This document shows positions 1 to 61,882 of a stretch of DNA of 64,000 nucleotides, in pieces (positions within the stretch are counted from its first letter, which is position 1; the number at the start of each line of letters is the position of its first letter). A program made the translations under genes and the position numbers. Below the pieces are notes generated by a model. That model was given only the letters and a program-made list of their open reading frames with translations, ran no database searches and was not told the origin of the DNA. The stretch comes from Engraulis encrasicolus (taxonomy: Eukaryota; Chordata; Actinopteri; Clupeiformes; Engraulidae), in the NCBI RefSeq assembly GCF_034702125.1, contig NC_085868.1:41174359-41238358 (forward strand), given 5' to 3'.

Positions 1-287
1 AGCCTGTTATGATCAGCAGGGGGAAATAGACGTGTGATGCGACATGTGTCGATTCAGCATGTAGAAATGCTTCGCAAGTTTTTGTTTTTAAAACTTCCAT
101 CCCGCCGTGGTATAGGACCAAAGGAAAATTAAATAATCACAGCTTTGGCAGGCTACCAAACGAAGATTCTAGGCGTGTCAAGTTGGACAGCAACAGCAAC
201 AGCAACATTCTATCTTGATAGAACATGGTTCCTACAACTTTACAGACAATAATAGATTAAAGTAGTACCCCACCAGAACGGCAGATA

Positions 288-442
288 AGCGGGATAACGG
301 CCTTCGAGGTCGACTGGTTATAGAAATGAATGGCTTTGGCGGAGGCAACTTTGTGTCTGCGCTGCGCGCGTCGCCAAAGTTCGGAGCGCCGCCTCGCCAT
401 TAATTTCGTATAACCGGTCACCTCGTCGGCCGTTATCCCTTA
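288..442. repeat. Foldback (inverted-repeat) element
   Basis: The left arm begins GGGATAACGGCC near 290, and the right arm ends with its complement near 440. The arms pair over about 45 bases, including the GGTTATA and AATGGC segments, around a GC-rich centre. This is typical of a small non-autonomous DNA transposon. Bases 1-287 hold nothing I recognise. Confidence 0.6.
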
Positions 443-645
443 CATATCTCGCAAAAGCTCAATTGTTAAGTAATTTTCTTATTTGCAAACTGGATGGTGA
501 ATGAAGAATAGTCCCCCAAAAATTGTTTTGGCTAGGCTGACAGCGGGGAAACTTTATTGTTTTCTCCACGGAGGTGGGGCCAGAAGGCAGGGCGAGGCCA
601 CAAGCACAAGTGGAGGATGCAAGGTAGCATATTAGAATGCACCCT
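443..645. repeat. Partial copy of the foldback element found at 40001-40312
   Basis: Roughly 200 bases match 40085-40285 with scattered differences, including GGCTGACAGC, TCTCCACGGAGG and GCAAGGTAGCATATT. Here the left arm is replaced by the foldback element at 288-442. Confidence 0.6.
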
Positions 646-663
646 GTATGAGTTGGCCATTCC

Positions 664-725
664 ACTTACCCTGAGAGGGAGGCCTATAGGGAGCCTAGGC
701 TACTAAGCCGTTGATGTGAGCGAAT
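664..725 (-). pseudogene. Degraded partial duplicate of vldlr exon 11 end and donor
   Basis: The first 17 bases (664-680) are identical to 879-895, covering the donor and the last exon bases. The next roughly 40 bases match the exon with small gaps and end in a shared GCCGTTG. Indels shift the frame and a TAG appears, so it cannot be a functional exon. Confidence 0.45.
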
Positions 726-885
726 ATTTTTTATAGTACAACTCCGACTTTGCGTGCCTTGAGGCTATTCCACCGCTCATGACAGACAACAGCAAGCGCA
801 ATTTTGAGTGCCACACCACCCGTAGCCCACGTTTCCGCAAATTAATGCAATAATTAGGCGGCTCCCCGCATGCACCGTCACTTAC

Positions 886-32630
<31,745 letters not shown>

Positions 32631-32738
32631 TTCGCGGTATTGCTGAGCAGTGCGCCCGTGGCCTCGTCCTCCGCTGATATTATAGCACAACCGATCCGTC
32701 CGTGTGGCGACAAACAGCAACGCCCGCAAACCACGCGC

Positions 32739-32747
32739 CTTTTATCT
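32739..32747 (-). promoter_or_regulatory. Possible TATA box of vldlr
   Basis: GATAAAAGG on the minus strand lies about 110 bases upstream of the chosen vldlr ATG, next to GC-rich sequence. A start about 30 bases downstream would give a 5' UTR of roughly 80 bases and exclude the two upstream ATGs at 32734 and 32729. This rests only on motif and position; no transcript data are available. Confidence 0.3.
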
Positions 32748-33199
32748 CATTTAGTCGGACCCTTTTAATCGCTCCCTCCTCGCAAGCTGGCCATACAACC
32801 GCAGTCCATGTCCTAATTTAATGATAGCGCGAACCTGCAGCAAATAACCGTGCCGGTAGAGTACAGGCTTTCCTCCTCTCAGTGTCATGTATTCTTACTT
32901 AACCCTTTGTCTCCCTAACCCGCATATTAAACAGCTGGCACTGGCTGGCTACTGAAGGCATCCGTTCACTGCCTGCAGTCCATAGGCTAGAGCTCTACAC
33001 ATCCACAGTCAAACCCAGATGAGATTGAACTATTTTACGCAAGGGATAATGTGTCCCTTCATTTTAAAGAGGATACAAAATAGGTTATGATTTAATGCTG
33101 TTGTGAAGCATGCATGATAGAGTCAACTTCAATTTAATATCAACTCTATTTGAGCAACACCCCTGTTCTCTTTTAAAACACAAGATTCCATAAACATAG

Positions 33200-33207
33200 A
33201 CACCCCC

Positions 33208-33282
<75 letters not shown>
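33200..33282. repeat. (CA)n microsatellite
   Basis: About 40 CA units upstream of vldlr. The 31614-32563 stretch is the rest of intron 1, and 32748-33199 is promoter-proximal unique sequence with nothing recognised. Confidence 0.95.
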
Positions 33283-33770
33283 CAACTATACAATATGATG
33301 CATTAAATTTGCATAAATAAACTAAATCCAGTGGACAACAATATCGGACTAGACTCCATCTGGCAACAATAAGAAGACAAAAACACCCAATAGCTGAAAA
33401 AAAAAGATCTGCATCAATGATAATTTACTCTTATTTGATGATTCTGGGGCAGTGATAGTCAATGATCCAACAAGATAGAACACAATCTCAGTGGGAGTTG
33501 TTTCACTATGCAAAGTCTCTGTGGCTGCATAGATCAAAGACTCTTCAAGCTCAAGCGCCCCGAGTGTTAATAAATGAGTGCACCCAGCAGCAGCACTACC
33601 CCTGACTTGGATATGATACACAGGCCACTCCGCGTCAGAAGGGGTGACACATTAGCCCGGGCCCTGCGGTTTTCATTATCTCCAAACAGATGTCTGCTGA
33701 CAGAGAATCAGCAACCAGGAAAACAGCCCCACTGTGACCTTGCAGACAGACTTAGAGGGAAAAAACACAT

Positions 33771-33955
<185 letters not shown>

Positions 33956-34167
33956 CCGAAATAAAGGTGAAATGGTGGAATGATTTATTGTTGTTCAATG
34001 CTCATTTTTCAATGCTCATGTTGTATGAGTTGTCCTTATCTACTGTATTGTCTCTGAAGAATGACATAAATAGTCTTGTGTGATAACTAAACACACAACA
34101 AAAGTTCTATGTGGCAACTTCTGAGTAAGCACTGAGTAAGCAGTTACTACTACCAGGGAAGCTGACA

Positions 34168-34331
34168 GGGGGGGACAAAGGGGACAGTTGTCCTGGGCCG
34201 ACAGGGACAGAAGGGGCCCAGAATTGGGTTCTCATTGCATTGTATGTATTGGGTGCAGGGGGGCCCTTTCAGATGACTTTGTCCTGGGCCCAGCCAAAGC
34301 TGTCAGGGGTCCAGCGGGGTGTGTGTGTGTG

Positions 34332-34388
<57 letters not shown>

Positions 34389-34390
34389 TT
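34168..34390. repeat. GGGCCC-rich dispersed repeat followed by (GT)n
   Basis: Bases 34168-34315 match 51227-51380: GGGACAGTTGTCCTGGGCC, CAGATGACTTTGTCCTGGGC and CCAAAGCTGTCAG. A (GT)n follows at 34318-34386. The next 1.2 kb (34391-35600) is AT-rich with no gene seen. Confidence 0.65.
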
Positions 34391-35599
34391 ATTGTCTGTG
34401 CCGTAGTTTTGCAAACCTGAATTCTTGCTGAAGAAGTGCTATCAGAATCTAGAGGAAACATCCTTGTTGCCCTGATCAATACTTTGGCGGTACTCAGCCA
34501 TCTAATGTATCACAGTGGCTCCGTGCAATCACATCAACACTTTCTCTCCCAATATCTCTTTGGATCAGCTTGCAATGTTATCCAACAAATTAGAATTACA
34601 AATGAACATATAGTTTTTATATTTTCCGTTGGGTGTACACATCAACAATAATCCAAATGCCAGACAAGTGTAGCAGCAGATGATGTGAGTGAGTAGCCTC
34701 TAGTCTACTCACCGTATGTATGCTCCAAAAATAGCCTATATTTATTACTTATGTTTCAAAATGCTGTCATGCAAATATGCAATAAAATATATAATATATA
34801 AAATATATAAAATCATACAACCAGTGTGTAGATCACTCATCTGCATGGTCTCAGCCATCACAGTAGCATTTTGGAGAGCATGCACATCCAGATTAAACAG
34901 GTGCCGGACTTAAACTAACACAATTAAACATGAAAAGAAGGAAGGTCCGCACACTGTTGCTGCTCCCGGTTTATTAACACAACGTTTCGACCATGCCATC
35001 ACCATGCACCATGCATTCAGCCATCACATCCACATGCAACATATTAGTGCTGTCTCAGCGTATTGTATTTTCCCATCTGCAGCTATGTTTAGTGACTGAA
35101 TTGCCATTCCCATTCAGACCTAAATATTCAGTTAATCGAACAAATATTGGCATAAGGTATTTGTTGAATGTTACTGTGCGTGCTTGCACTGAAAGGTATG
35201 GCAAAGGTCTGTTGAAAGATTTTATTGATTGACTTCAGTGATCCAAAGCACACCACATTTTCCATAATGGGCACATCTATTCAATCTCTGGTTTACGTAT
35301 GCTGTTATAGGTCAGCTAGTCCTTCACTGTTGTTTGCAGCAGTGGATGTAGGTGTAAAGCGGAGAAGAATTCACCTCCTTTAAGCACATTATAACACTTA
35401 TTATGAAAACTGTAGTTCAAGATTAGACAAGTAGGCCGTGTGGGAAAGAAGCAGTGAATAGAACAGAATAGCTACTGTGTTTTCTGAGGTAAGTGAGGAT
35501 ATTTTTTTAAAATAATGTTCAGTTCAGAACTACTACATATGCTTGATAGTATCTAGGTTTTAACAACTAATTAATATTTAAGACCAGATCCAGTGGAGT

Positions 35600-35880
35600 A
35601 GTTGGAATTCAGAAATGCAAGGTTTATTGGCTTGAGAGAGGGAGAGGAGGCCATAGGCACACAGGCGTAGCCAAAGGCCCCCTCGCCCCCTCTCTAAGGT
35701 GGACAGGTAAAAGCAGAAGAGACCAGAACAAAGGAAGTATGTAGACAGGAAGTTAGGTCACATGGAATGTCACATACAATGGTAGTTTTAGCCAATAGCA
35801 ATCAACACTTCATAACTATCCCCTGGAGGCCTATTGGGAAATGAATCTTTATTGCCTCCTACAAACTAGGAGAGAGTTGT
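35600..35880 (-). repeat. Possible solo LTR-like fragment
   Basis: On the minus strand the segment has two AATAAA signals, one near each end, and CCAATA motifs, and a compact promoter-like middle. I could not fix TG/CA ends or a target duplication. It could equally be unique sequence. Confidence 0.2.
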
Positions 35881-35891
35881 TCCTTCACGGA

Positions 35892-36081
35892 CAGTGGTGT
35901 AGTCTACGTAGAACGTGGGTATACGGAGTATACCCACCCCTAAATTTCAGGGGTTTCAGTATACCCACTTAAAATTGATTGATCCATTGTTTTGAATAGC
36001 ACAAATATATACAGTATACCCACTTCAAAAAATGCTCAAATATACAGTATACCCACCACAAAAAAGTAGACTACACCACTG
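35892..36081. mobile_element. hAT-like MITE (CAGTGGTGTAGTCTAC ends)
   Basis: Ends CAGTGGTGTAGTCTAC and GTAGACTACACCACTG, flanked by perfect TTCACGGA at 35884-35891 and 36082-36089. The interior repeats AGTATACCCAC. Confidence 0.9.
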
Positions 36082-36417
36082 TTCACGGATAAAACAATGC
36101 ATGGACATCAAAATGTAATGTACCAGAGCAATATTCAGATACCTTCATGCTACACAATGCCACACACTCAGACAACTGCTTTACAATGCGTTGAGAAATG
36201 TTAAACTTTACTTCAGTTTTATTTGAAAGCCAACAGCACTGTTAAATGTGTCATGAAACTGCCTCAGCTATGAAACATTCAAAAATTACCCTCTAAGGGT
36301 TATCTTCTGCTAATGATGAGGGTGTGCGACAAACAAACCCAGTGTTTGTGACGTGTGTCTTTGCAATTATGAAAGGGGTTGCATCATCATCATGCGTAGC
36401 AGCACTACATGCACTCG

Positions 36418-39400
36418 CCTGAAGGTGTTTGATATATCACCTTGAGTGCATTACAATATGGGGTTGCAAAGTCCTACTCCACCTCCCCGCTGGTGCACCC
36501 TGGGAAACGCCAAAGTAGGGGACTGCCTGTGAGAGCGATGTATGGTGGGGCCCCCTAAACCCCGGAACCGCCACGGTAGCCAAGAAGGTTTCACAGGAAC
36601 CCTGAAAAGTGGTAGGCCAACGGAGTTAAGGCGAAGACACCGGCAGCAGGGTGTTCGGATGGTCCCCTCAGCGGACAAATCCACCAAGGACTAACGGTGA
36701 GGTTTCCAAGCTGGTAGGCGGAAGACCAAACTCAATGTGGTCAACGGCAAGCAGCAAATAGACCAGTTAGAGGTCACTGCGAGCAGTTGGAGAGACTGCT
36801 GGACGTCTGGGAAGACACTCTCCTAGCACAAAGGCATGTGTAAACAAATCCCTGGCCCTCCAAGTTGGGGGTTGGGCGAAGGGCCAACAACCCATCCCTA
36901 GAAAAAAGCACTGTTACAGAAACTAATACTAAAGCCACAGACACACCGGGCGTTCCACTTGGAATGGAAGGTGGGACTCTAAACAAATATGATGGAAGAG
37001 GGAAGATTCAATTTATGAAGTCCAAAACAAGACAGATGTTGTTGAATCGGAAACACTTCACAAAAATTGCAACATGGAATGTAAGAACCTTATACCAAAC
37101 AGGGAAACTTGCACAGGTAGCGAGAGAAATGGACCGACTGAAGCTTGACATCCTTGGAGTGAGTGAAACAAGATGGAACGGAGCAGGAGAAGTAAAAACA
37201 CAAAATGGAGAAACCATACTATTCTCAGGAAACCTAGAAGAAGATGCCCCTCATGAAAAGGGGGTTGGCCTCATTCTTTCAAATAGAGCTTTTAGATGTT
37301 TAATGGAATGGGAACCTGTATCCGAACGGATACTAGTCGCCAGATTCCATTCAAGATGCCAAAACCTCACCATCATCCAAGTCTATGCACCAACTGAACA
37401 GGCCAACCCGGAAACTAAAGAAGATTTCTATGATGCACTACAACAAGCTGTGAACAACGCCAGCAGAAGAGACATCATCATGATAATGGGTGACCTCAAT
37501 GCCAAAGTGGGGGGAAAGTCAACAAACAGCAACGTGATGGGAAACGAAGGAATTGGAGAGCAAAACGAAAATGGAGAAATGCTTGTAGATTTCTGTGCAA
37601 CAAATGGACTTGTCATCGGAGGAACTCTCTTCCCACACAGAAACATACATAAAACAACATGGAGATCCCCAGATGGTAAAACGGAGAAACCAGATAGACC
37701 ACATCATGATCAGTAGGAGATGGAAAAAGGAACCTTCAAGACACTAGAGCCATGAGGAGTGCGGATATAGGATCAGACCATCATCACTGGTACTTTCAAA
37801 GGTGAAAATCAAACTAGCAGTACAGCAAAAACCTAAGAAAGATAGAATCAATACAACACTGACAGGCTGAGAAGCAAAGACACAATGAAGCAGTTCCAAC
37901 TTGTACTGGCAAACAAATATGATGTCCTGTACAACGGATCAGACACTGAAGGAGAGGAAGATGTGGAAAAGGAATGGACAAACATCAAAGACATGTTCCT
38001 CTCAACATGCGACGAAATCCTGGGAAAACCAGAAACGGGAGGAGACCATGGATGTCAGACCACACATGGAGTCTGGTGGAAGAAAGACGATCAATAAAAA
38101 ACAAAATCAGCACAGCCAGAACAAGACAACAGAAACTGCTGGAAATGGGAAAGTACAACAAGAAGGACAGAGAGATCAAGAAGAGCTGCAGGAAGGACAA
38201 GAGAGACCAAATGGAGGAAATGGCAAGTGAGCTTGAAGCAGCAGCTGCAAGAAGAGACCTGGGCAAACTATATGACATAACACGATGCATGAGTGAAAGA
38301 AAAGCCTCCAAAAGAAGAAGCCCCTTAGAGACAAAGATGGCAAACTCATAAGCAAACCAGAGGAACAGCTAAATAGATGGAGAGAACATTTTCAAAGAAA
38401 TTCTCAACAGACCCTTTCCTGAAGACACCCCAGAGCTATTACCAGCAGCAACAGACCTTGACATAACGACAGGACCCATCACAAAGAAAGAAATTCGTGA
38501 TGCGTTGAGGAAGCTCAAAATGGAAAAGCTGCTGGAGCAGACAACATACCACCTGAAGCGCTGAAAGCTGGAGGAGAAGTGACAGTAAATGCTCTCCACT
38601 CCCTTCTACTCAAAATTTGGGACACCGAAACAATTCCCAAAGAGTGGAACAAAGGACTGCTAGCAAAACTCCAAAAAAAGGAGACCTCAGCCACTGCAAG
38701 AACTGGAGAGGAATCATGCTACTAGTTATCGCAAACAAAGTCATGACAAGTAATACTTGAAAGATTGAAACCAAAAACTAGACCTTAAGTTAAGAGACGA
38801 GCAAGCCGGCTTTCGAGCTGAAAGATCATGCTGTGACCAAATAGCAACACTTAGAATATAATTGAACAGTCTCTTGAGTGGAATTCAGGACTCTACATGA
38901 CATTTGTGGACTTTGAAAAAGCCTTTGATTCAGTGGACCAGGCCACACTCTGGCATCTCCTGAGACATTATGGCGTGCCAGGCAAAATGGTCAGGATGAT
39001 CAAAGTGATGTATGATGGTTTTCAAGCCAGTGTCATACATGATGGAACAACAACACAAGGCTTTGAAATAAAAACTGGAGTAAAACAAGGCTGCCTGATA
39101 AGCCCCCTACTGTTTCTTGTCCTGTTGGACTGGGTAGCACGTGAATCCTATGGAAGAGAGAAGACAGGAAAACAGTGGAAACAAACCAGCCAGTTGCAGA
39201 CGACCTTTGTTTGCTAAGCCACAAAAATAATGCACATGAGACAGAAAATAAACACCTTAAAGAGAAACTCCAGAGAGTAGGTCTATATCTGGATAAAACA
39301 AAAAAAATGAGAGTTAAGACCCCTGCAAATACCAATGACCTCAAATGTGGATTAGAAACCTTTGAGAGAGTAGACCAGTTCCGCTACCTTGGTAGTATAG

Positions 39401-40312
39401 TTTCAGAATCTGGAGGAACAGAAGAAGATGTGATGGCCCGAAAGAGATGTGCGCAAGAAATGTTTTCCACCCTAAGCAAAGTTTGGAGAAGTAGAGCCAT
39501 TTCTTTAAAGGTCAAACCAAGGATTTTTAATTTCAGTGTTAAAACTTTTTTTTGTATGGATGCAAAACATGGAAAATAAACAAGGGTATATTGGCTAAAC
39601 TACAACCATTCATCAACAAGAAGCTAAGACATCTATGTGGCATCTGGTGGCCAAACAAAATAACCAACAACGAGCTCTGGAGACGTACTGAACATGAAGA
39701 ACTGGAAGTAACCATCAAAAGAAGGAAATGGAAATGGATTGGACACACCCTAAGAAAGCCAGAGTCAAACACCACAAGACATGCGCTCGACTGGAACCCT
39801 CAAGGTACAAGACGCAGAGGAAGGCCCAAAGACTCATGGCGAAGAACCACCAGAGATGAACTCCAGAAAATAAACATCACCTGGAATGAAGCCAAGAGGA
39901 AAAGCCAAGATCGTGTTGTCTGGAGGCAGTTAGTAGAAGCCCTATGCTCCACTCGGAGCGAAGAGGAATAAGGCAGGGCAAGGCAAGGCGTTACAATATG
40001 CGACCTTGCCTCCTCCACTTGTGCTTGTCTCCTCGTTCCAGGGAGTAATATGTCATGACGACATCACTGACAACAGCATTATATTTCAATATCTTGTAAA
40101 AGCTCAATTGTAGAGTCCTTTTCTCATTTGCAATTGGGATGGTGAATGAAAAACAGCCCCTCAAAAGTTGTTGTGGTTAGGCTGACAGCCGGGAAACTTT
40201 ATCGTTTTCTCCACGGAGGAGGGGCCAGGAGGCGGGACGAGGAGACAAGCACAAGTGGAGGACGCAAGGTAGCATATTGGTATGCTCAACCCTGAAGGTG
40301 ATATATCACCTT
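36418..40312. mobile_element. Foldback DNA element hosting the LINE
   Basis: The left arm (about 36418-36460) and 40001-40037 together pair with the right arm about 40235-40312: TGATATATCACCTTGAG-type ends and CCTCCACTTGTGCTTGTCTCCTC with its complement. The LINE sits inside the left arm. The uninterrupted element would be about 360 bp. A partial copy lies at 443-645. The outer end AAGGTGATATATCACCTT is itself a perfect palindrome. Confidence 0.75.
36461..39990 (+). mobile_element. Non-LTR retrotransposon (endonuclease/RT LINE), frameshifted
   Basis: A perfect TTACAATATG lies at 36451-36460 and 39991-40000, so the insertion is nearly full length. A GC-rich 5' leader (36461-36860) precedes an AP-endonuclease frame (36865-37716). 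That frame contains KIATWNVRTLYQTGKLAQVA, GVSETRWNGAGE, QVYAPTEQ and MGDLNAKVG. RT pieces follow in shifted frames: at 38897-39217, FVDFEKAFDSVDQATLW and GVKQGCLISPLLF; at 39175-39579, an ADD catalytic remnant. The C-terminal RKWKWIGHTLRKP and WNPQGTRRRGRPKDSWRRT lie at 39552-39971. Stops and frameshifts (after 37716, near 38100, near 38350, near 39215) make it inactive. The endonuclease resembles proteins labelled craniofacial development protein 2-like, which are LINE-derived. Clade not determined. Confidence 0.92.
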
Positions 40313-40482
40313 AACAACTCAGGAACAGCCTGATGACACATTTCAGGAAACGTCCACTCAGTGGATGAGTGTTGCTGTCCAGGAAGACTGATACTCCCAT
40401 GATGCACGCCATTGAGGAGGTTCTCAGTATCCAATATGTAGCACACCACTTCTATGTACCCTCATGCCGTGCTGCACTAATA

Positions 40483-40719
40483 CAGGGCTGGACTGGCCAT
40501 CTGGCATACCGGGTATTTCCCGGTGGGCCCCTGCACTCTCGTGGGCCCCTATTTTCAGAAATGTAAACAAAAAAATGTTTAGCATATGTGGAAATAGGGG
40601 CCCACGAGGGTACGGGGCCCACCGGTGAGTCAGTTCTCCTCCCCTAATTATTGGGGGGGCTTTGAGCCAAAAGTGCCCAAGCCCTACTTCTGCCCAAGCC
40701 CTACTTCTGTCCAGCCCTG
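40483..40719. mobile_element. TIR element (CAGGGCTGGACTGGCC ends)
   Basis: Starts CAGGGCTGGACTGGCC and ends TCTGTCCAGCCCTG. The interior has GGTGGGCCCC in both orientations. No ORF. Confidence 0.75.
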
Positions 40720-41039
40720 ACTATTTAACTGGGTGACCTCAGTGGAGTAACTATACATGGGTTCCAAATTTTGTTTATAACCTGACTGCACGAAACTATC
40801 TGCGCACAACTCAACCTCTGACTGTTGCAAACCGCTGTCGATCAAAAAAAATAGCGCACGTGGTTAGCTGCCAGTGTTTTCCCCCTCCTCATAACATTGT
40901 GTTTACAAACATTCAGAACCCATGTATAGCAGGTTCAGCAGGTGCGGTGGCACTGGGCCCCGTGATCTCTGAGGACCGGCCGTCACCATCCCCAAAAGGA
41001 AAACAGAATAAGAACTTCATTAAATTCTGCACAAAAGAG

Positions 41040-41150
41040 TCATGGACTCTGATGAAGATGGCTTGCCATCGAAACGTTAGTCCCTAACATGTTGTGCACT
41101 TGAATTAAAAAGAAAAGCATCCCATCTGAGCTGCTCCGGTGTCTTCTCTT
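41040..41150 (+). repeat. Dispersed GATGAAG...CGAAACGTT repeat, copy 1
   Basis: CTGATGAAGATGGCTTGCCA and TCGAAACGTTAG are followed by AATTAAAA and CCGGTGTCTTCTCTTCG. Shares its layout with 52425-52520, 50300-50425 (minus) and 34940-34990 (minus). The rest of 40720-42660 is intergenic. It holds a (TAC)n run at 41475-41500 and a GA/GT microsatellite at 42105-42195, and no gene. Confidence 0.6.
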
Positions 41151-42674
41151 CGTTCATTAAATTCTGATTTGGTTGTGAAAAGTATTTGCATGTCTCAACT
41201 AGCCAATAGTAAGTTATAAAAACTTACCCCCAAAAAAGTATATGGATATTTTTGTAAACGCGTCAATTTGGATGGTTTGTTTACCTGTTAACAGTTTTAG
41301 CTACCTAAAAGGGATATTTGAAGTGGAGATTTCTATATCACACTTGTCACAATACTGTTTTTTTATCCACATGCTGTGCTTAATATGTAAATGGATGAAA
41401 AAATATCCGCCTTTAAAAATATCTGTATACGCATAATGAAGCCCTAATAAAGTAGCTCCACTCTACTCTCTAGCAATACTACTACTACTACTACTACTAT
41501 TACTAAAAAAAATATAACAACAGAATGCTTTCAAAATGTAATGTTTTACCCAAGTTTTTAAAATATGAAATTCCTTTAATATATGAAAATATACACTGTG
41601 ATATCATACAAAACAACATTCTGCTCACATTCTTACATAATTTATAGGCATTTACAAATAGTACAAAAGAGGCTTTGGACGTTTTCAGTATCTGTGCCTT
41701 GTTGGGGAGGACTTTGGCATTGTTTTCCACCTTGCTCCTCGACTGGATTTCCTAGACAGTGTTTTTAGATTAGCCAGTAATCTCATACCCTGGAAGTGCA
41801 TGCCACACGGAAACAAAAAAAAAACATTCATGTAAATATAATTTAAACAATTGGTTTAGCCTGAACTGAACACACACTTGCGATTAATGTGGTGACCCTT
41901 TAATGCTCCTTGCTTTTGTCTTCTGTGAACAGCTGCTCCACCTTGACCTTTGTAATGCAGTCCAGCCCAGCGAAGCAGCCATTTGGATTGCCTTGGCATT
42001 TGGATCCTTGGCCTTTTCAACTCGGCCCCGGCCGGCGACATGTTTAAAGAGATTCATGGGCCTTGCAGTTTTGATGATGACCCCCACAGTCCACTGCCGG
42101 GAGAGAGAAAGAGAGAGAGATTGTGTGTGTGTGTGTGTGCGTGTGTGTGTGTGTGCGAACGGCGTGTGCACCCATGTGTGTGTGCGTGTGTGTGAGCAAA
42201 CGAACAGACGCCTGTGCGAAACCAGATCCCGCCCCCTTATCCGCCCCTGCAGTGTGCACATGCATTCCATGTGTCCTCCTCGACAGTGTGTGTGAGGAGA
42301 GCAGGCGGATATGGGCCATCTATGGGTGCAGTAACAAACACGTTCCCACCAGAGGGCGCCAGCAATGCAGTCCTCACAGCGTCCCCCTTGTCTGCCTGCC
42401 AAGTAGTGCATTGCATGTGCATAATACGCTACACAGTCAGGCCAATGCTGCTGTTGCTGCTGCTTCTGCCCATTGAAGGGTGACCTGAGTCCTTGGTACG
42501 AGTCCATACAGCTTCTCCAGTCGGCCTTATACACTACACTGTATGAGCAGCTGCATACACCTAAACAGGTAGACTGTTGCTGCTGCTTCTCATCACTGAC
42601 ACGAGTGACACGAGTCCTAGTCTTATGTACTACTTGTGCATACTGTACAGTACAAAGCATAGACATACTATACA

Positions 42675-42895
42675 CAGAGAGAGTAGAGAGAGAGAGGTTC
42701 CATTGGCCCATTGTTTCCGGGTTCTATTATTGGGGGGAAATCCCCCTTTAGGCAGACCCAGGCAGACCTGAGGACTGTTCTTTTCAATGCTAGGAGCATT
42801 ATGACACGCCCCTTTAGGCAGACTGGAACCTGGTCATGTTAGGTGCCCATAGAAACCTATTATGTTGGCATATCTCTATACTTAAAGAATCTCTG
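42675..42895 (+). mobile_element. CAGAG-ended TIR element, copy 5
   Basis: Same family as 10083-10294; flanked by perfect CTATACA at 42668-42674 and 42896-42902. Confidence 0.88.
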
Positions 42896-43245
42896 CTATA
42901 CATGTCAGTGTCTATGGCACACAGACAGACAAGCCATTGGAGCCTGCCACTGGCCGCTAGCAGAGGCGATTCTAGGGTCAGGTGGGGCCCCAAGTGAAAA
43001 TGCAAAAGAATGGACATTTGAACCCAAAATCACCACTACTGTAGCACAGTATGGGCTATTATTCACTATCTAGGGGCTTAAGGGTCCCAAGCGACTGCCT
43101 GCCTTGCCTGGTGGCAAGATGCGCCTCTGGCCGCTGGGGAGCGACATCATCAGTCCTTGGCATGAGTCCTTGCAAGGTGGAGACACAGATAGAGAGATGC
43201 GGAAGATGGAGGGATGGTGGTACAGGTGGGTGGCCCGTTTGGCGA

Positions 43246-61277
<18,032 letters not shown>

Positions 61278-61361
61278 GTTCCTACGGAGACCAAACCAAA
61301 CAATGAGAATGAGAATGAGAATGAGAATGAGAATCCCAAGGAGGATTTTAGAATACTCTGA

Positions 61362-61440
61362 CACGAAGACCTGAGACACAGACGTTCTATTGGGAATTAA
61401 AGAAAATCTATGACACAGACATGTTCCTACATAGAGGACA
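61362..61440 (-). repeat. Two degraded duplicates of the sh3bp2 acceptor/start-codon block
   Basis: 61402-61436 repeats GTAGGAACATGTCTGTGTC exactly, including the AG and ATG, but then reads TAG. 61364-61395 repeats GTCTGTGTCTCAGGTCT without the ATG. Both lie upstream of the real exon at 61281. Confidence 0.75.
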
Positions 61441-61497
61441 TTAACGATGAGAATCCCTGATATGAATGAATGAAGATTCTACAGCACCATGATGACA

Positions 61498-61882
61498 CAT
61501 ACAAGGGTTGGACAAAATAATGGAAACACCTGTCATTTTAGAGTGGATAGTTTCATGGCTCAAGTGGACCAGCCTGTTGGCCAATCTTCATTAATTGCAC
61601 ATTGCACCAGTAAGGTGAAGTGTGAAGATTCAATTAGCAGGGTAAGAGCGCACTTTTGTTCATACTTTTGCAATGCAAACAACATTATAGGTGACATACA
61701 GTATCAGAGTTAAAAAAGGAGAAATTCTTGTCTTTGTGATGTATCAAGAGCCACTGTATCCAAGGTATGTCTGCATACCACCAAGAAAGATGAACCACAT
61801 CCAACAGGATTAACTGTGGACACAAGAGGAAGCTTCCCACTCTAAAATGACAGGTGTCTTCATTATTTTGTCCAACCCCTGT
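61498..61882. mobile_element. Internally deleted Tc1-like transposon
   Basis: The ends GGGTTGGACAAAATAATGGA and its near-complement ATTATTTTGTCCAACCCC, with AAACACCTGTCATTTTAGAGTGG as the inner part of the inverted repeat, are Tc1-type and border TA dinucleotides. The interior keeps a short transposase-like stretch (SRATVSKVCLHTTKKDEPH region) near 61745-61800. Not autonomous. Confidence 0.8.

Noticed and set aside
37985..38311. 108-codon minus-strand frame within the LINE
   Set aside because: Antisense shadow of A-rich LINE coding sequence, which is Lys/Arg/Glu-rich on the sense strand.
42044..42483. Short frames around the GT/GA repeat at 42100-42200
   Set aside because: Simple-repeat artefacts in several frames on both strands.
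41884..42711. 275-codon minus-strand open frame
   Set aside because: The composition follows (CA)/(GA) repeats and a CTG run. No domain, no splice context, no family resemblance.
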